From: Baffinella frigidus
Lineage: Eukaryota; Cryptophyceae; Cryptomonadales; Baffinellaceae
Reading direction: 5' to 3'
Assembly (NCBI GenBank): GCA_026770585.1
Contig: MU646562.1
Span: 396,738-410,238 of the forward strand
Length of the DNA stretch: 13,501 nucleotides
Part shown: positions 7,536 to 12,572 of the stretch, piece by piece
Position numbering within the stretch: the stretch's first letter is position 1
Layout of the letters: the number at the start of each line of letters is the position of its first letter
The notes under the pieces: model-generated
The model's input: only the letters and a program-made list of their open reading frames with translations
What the model was told of the DNA's origin: nothing
Database searches by the model: none
Program-made: the position numbers and the translations under genes

Positions 7536-10500
7536 AACGTTGATACCAGCAGAGAGAGGCCTTGAGAGAAGCTGCAGGACACCACCAATGACGAACAAAC
7601 CCCGGTGAGGAAATCATGGCGCGTTTGGTTCTGAATCCGAAACCTCTGCTAGGACCACTCGGTGGGCTACGAGGGTTTCGTTGACCCCGGATTCCGGGCC
7701 CCGAATTCCGGGGTGATACGTGACCAATTTGCATCAGAAAAATCCTCAAGTAAATTGTCTTCATGTAAGTTGACTTTTGATAAAAGGTTCGTAGTCCACC
7801 GTGTGGGTAGGTTCCGTACCCGTGGGGCGAGTTCTTCTACTAACCCCTCACCCGTAACCCCTAACCCCTCACCCCCAAACCCCAACCCCTCACCCCCATC
7901 CCACAGCCCCTAACCCCTAACCCCTCATTCCCATCCCACAGCCCCTAACTCCTTACCCCCAACCCCCAACCCGTAAACCGTAAACCGTATGCCGTATACC
8001 GTATACCGTATACCGTATACCGTACACCGCTACTGAAAACCCCTAACCCGTAGTTCAAATTCGAGGTGTCTGCCTTAATTTGGCAAATCAATCGTAAACA
8101 TTCTGGACACGACTCCAATCTGAATCTCACGTGTGGTACAAACTGGACGCTCGACTTGCAACGTCCGCGTCCAGTTTTGGGATGTGGAAATCAATTTGCC
8201 TCCCCCCCGGAATTGGAGCCACTTGGTGCCTCACATCTCACCTCGATTTTGAACTACGGGGTAGGGATTTTCAGTAGCGTATGCCGTACACCGTAACCCA
8301 TAAACCGTAACCCATAAACCGTAAACCGAACCGTCAACCGTAAACCGTACACCGTATACCGTAAAACATAAACCGTATACTGTATACTTTTATACTGTAT
8401 ACTGTATACTGTATACTGTATGCCGTATATCCTAAACCCTACACCCTCAACCCTCAACACTACGTCAGGAGTTCCTCTCGCACATCAAGGAGACGGACGA
8501 GGAAGTTCCGTACCCGTGGGGCGACTTCTTCTACTACACCCGCACCGTCAAGGGCGAGGTCTTCAAACCCTAAACCCGAAACCCAAAACCCGAAACCCGA
8601 AACCCGAAAGCCAGCATCAGTTGCTTTGCAATACACCCGCACCACTCTTTCTTCTACCACACCCGCACCATCAACCGCGCCCTCTCGAGGGTTCAGGGAG
8701 TAGGGTTTAGGGCTCAGGGCTCAGGGCATGGGGTGTAGGGTGTAAGGTTTGGGATGTTGGGGGCGACTTCTTCTACTACACCCGCACCGTCAAGGGCGAG
8801 GTCTTGAAACCCTAAACCCTAAACCTTGAACCCTAAACCCTAAACCCTAAACCCTAAACCCTGAACCCTAAGCCCTAAACCCTAAACCCAGCATCAGTTG
8901 CTTTACAAAAGACTCTCACCCCTCTTTCTTCTACTTACCCGCACCGTCCAGGGCGAGGTGCGCAGCAGACCCTAAACCCTAGTCCCCAGACTGTGAACCC
9001 TAAACTCTGCGTCAGGTGCTTTACAGTAAAGTCGCAGCTCTCTTTTCAACCGGCGTACCCCAAACCCTTAGTCCTGAACCCTAAACCCTAAACCCTACAC
9101 CCGAAACCCGAAACCCGAAACCTAAGTTCTGAACCCCAAACCTAAACCCTAAACCCTCAACTCTGCAGCAGTTGCTTGACAAGAAACTGGCACTTCTCTT
9201 TTCAACAGGCGTACCCTTGACCCTAAGGGTTTAGGGATTAGGGTTTAGCATACGCGACAGTGCGCTCCCCAAACCCGAAACCCAAAACCCAAAACCCGAA
9301 ACCCGAAACCCGAAACTCTGCATCAGTTGCTTGACAATAACATCTCACCCCTCGTTTCCACAGGCGTACCCTAAACGCTAGAACCTACACCCTGAACCCT
9401 AAACCCTAAACCCTAAACTTTACAATGAAGCCTCACCCCCCTTTCAACAGGCGTACCCGATCCACTGCCGCAAAAAGGGCTCCAAGGAGGCCCCGTTCGG
9501 CCCCGAGCAGGTTGCGAGCTCCTAACCCTAACCTTAGGGAGTTGAATCGGAAAAGGGTTCAGCCCTGGACCACTTTCCAAAGTCACCAAGTCAATTCCTG
9601 ATGTAAATTGTAAGATCCTGAGGTCTGACAATACGGCAGATGAACTTTTGATCATCAATTTGTTTTTCATTTCATTTCATTTGGTCCACAAAACACGTCT
9701 CACTCCGTCAATTTTGAATATTGTGCCACAAAATCACCAAAGGCGGAGTAAGATAGGCCTTCAGAAAAAAACGCTTCGATAACGACCACCAACCCTCACA
9801 GAAGGACCAAATCGATTGATTTCGACCTGTTCCCCAAAGTTGATTTGGTACCAAGATTGGGACTTAAGTTAACACAGCCAGGCGAATTCGCCTGGCTGGC
9901 AAGGTAAATCTGAGGTCTGAAAATCGGCGATTTGGTCTTTCCTTGAGGGTTGGTGGGAAGTTGCTTATCAAAGCTCGCTGGCCCCACCCGGTCCACCCGA
10001 GGCCACGCACACGCAAGTCTCCAGGGTTACCGCTGTCGAGCGAGGACGTCATTCGATTTTACTGGGTTTAAAAAACTTTCACCTGAATCCTAAGGGAAAT
10101 GGACTTGAAAAATGAAAAAGCCAGGACCGGATTTCTGTTCTCGACTTTTAAACGAACACCCGGGTGCCTCGATAGCGGAGGAGCACCTCGCTCATCAGAA
10201 ACGGGGATTTTGAAAACGCTCACATCTTAGTGTCCGAGGCCATGCAATTTAAACCGCCTTTTACGCTATCTTGAGGGTGGATTTTGTCAGATTTTGCTAT
10301 TTCAGCGTCGACATAGGTTTAAGATGGGACAAACTCTACCCCAAGTTAGCAAAAACACGGTTTGAATTGCATGGCCTCACCCATGAATTTTCTCTCTCTT
10401 TTCGGATCGTGTTGGACGTGACCGCAGTCGGCAACTTAAGAACGCTCTCTGGGACTTAACAGCGTAAGTTGTGACTTAACAACGTAGTACCCCTGCATAA

Positions 10501-12541
10501 GTTGACTCCACAACGTAGTACCCCTGCATAAGTTGTTAGCACCCCTGCATAAGCTGTGACTTAACCCTGCATAAGCTGTGACTTAGAACCCCTGCATAAG
10601 CTGTGACTTAACAACGTAAGTTGCCCCTTGCATAAGTTGACTTAACACCGTAAGTTGCCCCCTGAATAAGTTGTTTGACGCCGACGTCTGCTCTCCCTCG
10701 GCAGATCTACTGGGAAACAGGTTTAATGTGAAGCGCGTTTTGTGCTGTCAAAACTGTTCCCTAACCCCTAAGCTACTTACGGAACCTTCCAGTCCTTGGG
10801 GGCTTTCTGGGACCTGAAGCGGATCAAATCCCCACTACGCTCACCCCCTTTTCAGACTTTGAAACATTTCAGGCCTCGAAAGGAGATTTGATCCGCTGCA
10901 GGTCCCAGAAAAGCCCCCCAGGGCTGGAAGGTTGCGTAACTGAAGCGTTCTCTCGGCAGATCGTGCTGGACGTGAACGCCGTCGGGAAGGGCAAGGCCTT
11001 CTGCGACGTCCAGATGGTGAAGCCCCGCCCCCATTTCCCCATATCAAATCATTCCTTTTCCTAGTACTTCATAGTAATTCTTAGAAGTTCACAGGAATGC
11101 ATAGGGAGTCATAGGAAGTCATAGGAGCGCAGAAGGACAAGGCCTTCTGCATATGTCCACATGGTCTTTCTCGCACTCATTCCGCATTGATTCGAATTCA
11201 TAGTAATTGATAGTAATGGATAGTAATTCATAGTAATTCATAGTAATTCATAGTAATTCATAGGAATCCTTAGGTATTCATAGGAATCCATAGGAACGCC
11301 GTCGGTAAGGGCAAGGCCTTCTACGATGTCCAGAAAGTTCCTTCTCGCACTCATTCCACATAGCAATTGATTGGAATTCATAGTAATTGATGCAATTGAT
11401 TCGAATTCTTAGTAATTGATATTAATTCATTGTAATTCATAGGAATTCATAGTAATTGATAGTAATTCATAGGAATCCTTGGGTATTCATAGGAATTCAT
11501 AGGAACGCAGTCGGGAAAAGCGCGGCCTTCTGATGTCCAGATGGTTCCGCCTCACCCCTCATTTCGAAACACAGTTCAGTCAGTTGGAACTAGGTACGAC
11601 TGTAAGGGGGCGAATGGGGGCATCTTGTGCGCACCAGAATGTGGCACCCACCCCACTCGAGGCCAGAAATGTGACTATTTTAAAACAGGGTCTCGTTTAC
11701 AAGTGAAGGGGGGAAAAGAGGTGTGTAGTAATTTTCACACACATGGGGGCGTTTGGTCACGCATCGGGCGGAATTCCGCCCGATGCGTGACCACGCCTGC
11801 CCGTGACTGGTACTAAATTTAACAACCCCACATTTAAAATAGTCCCATTTCTAGCCTCAAGTGGCTCTTCTGGGCTCGCCCGAAACAAAACGATCAAAAG
11901 GCTGCAGAGGTCTGGTGGTATGGTGAGCAAACTGGCTTCGTTCAAGTCGTGCCTAAGCCCTAAACCCTAAACCCTAAAACCCCAAACACCAAACACCAAA
12001 CACCAAACCCCAAACACCAAACCCTAAACCCTAAACCCCATACCCTAAACGGTGAAGCATGCGGCAGGTGGTGCCGTCTCCGGGCCACGGCCCACTGCCA
12101 GGGCGGAGATTTTGTAAAAGTCGATTCACCCACAAATCTGTCAACTTTGGAAACGAGGTACACAGAACGTGTACTTCTTTACTACACATTCGCCGGTGGG
12201 TTGACTAAAACAAAAACTCCGGCCTGGCAGTGAAACCCCAAACCCTCAACGCTGAACCCGAAACGCTGAACGCTGAACGATGGGGCAGGTGGTGCCGTCC
12301 CCGGACCACGGCCTTGTGGCGTACTGCGTGGACTTCTCCGGCTACGAGACCTACCAGGTGGGGCACTACATGTGCTTGTAAAGCATGTACATCAATTGTA
12401 CACGGTACAAAATATTTTCTTCCTGGTACAAAATAACAATAGTTGTGGGGAAACTTTGCGATGTCGGACCACGGCCTGGTGGCCTACTGCGTGGATTTCT
12501 CCGGCTACGAGACGTTCCAGGTGGGTAGAGGGGGAGAGTGG

Positions 12542-12572
<31 letters not shown>

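Larger units (their letters stand above)
11060..11500 (+). repeat. TTCATAGTAA-type tandem repeat with three embedded exon 7 copies
   Basis: Imperfect 10-12-bp units (ATTCATAGTA, ATTGATAGTA, ATTCATAGGA) arranged in larger units of about 170-210 bp. Larger units start with an exon 7 3' fragment followed by CTTCTCGCACTCATTCC (11167-11183 and 11341-11357). Confidence 0.85.

Noticed and set aside
8758-8805. Mutually exclusive alternative exon 5
   Set aside because: Nearly identical to the exon's 3' half but with no acceptor before it and filler repeat upstream, so it cannot be spliced as an internal exon.
10271-10459. 62-aa plus-strand ORF ending FRIVLDVTAVGN
   Set aside because: Its C-terminal part is an exon 7 fragment and the rest is a foldback element; chance fusion, not a gene.
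10452-10676. CRISPR-like array
   Set aside because: Units are diverged and without constant repeats or unique equal-length spacers, and the genome is eukaryotic; ordinary minisatellite.
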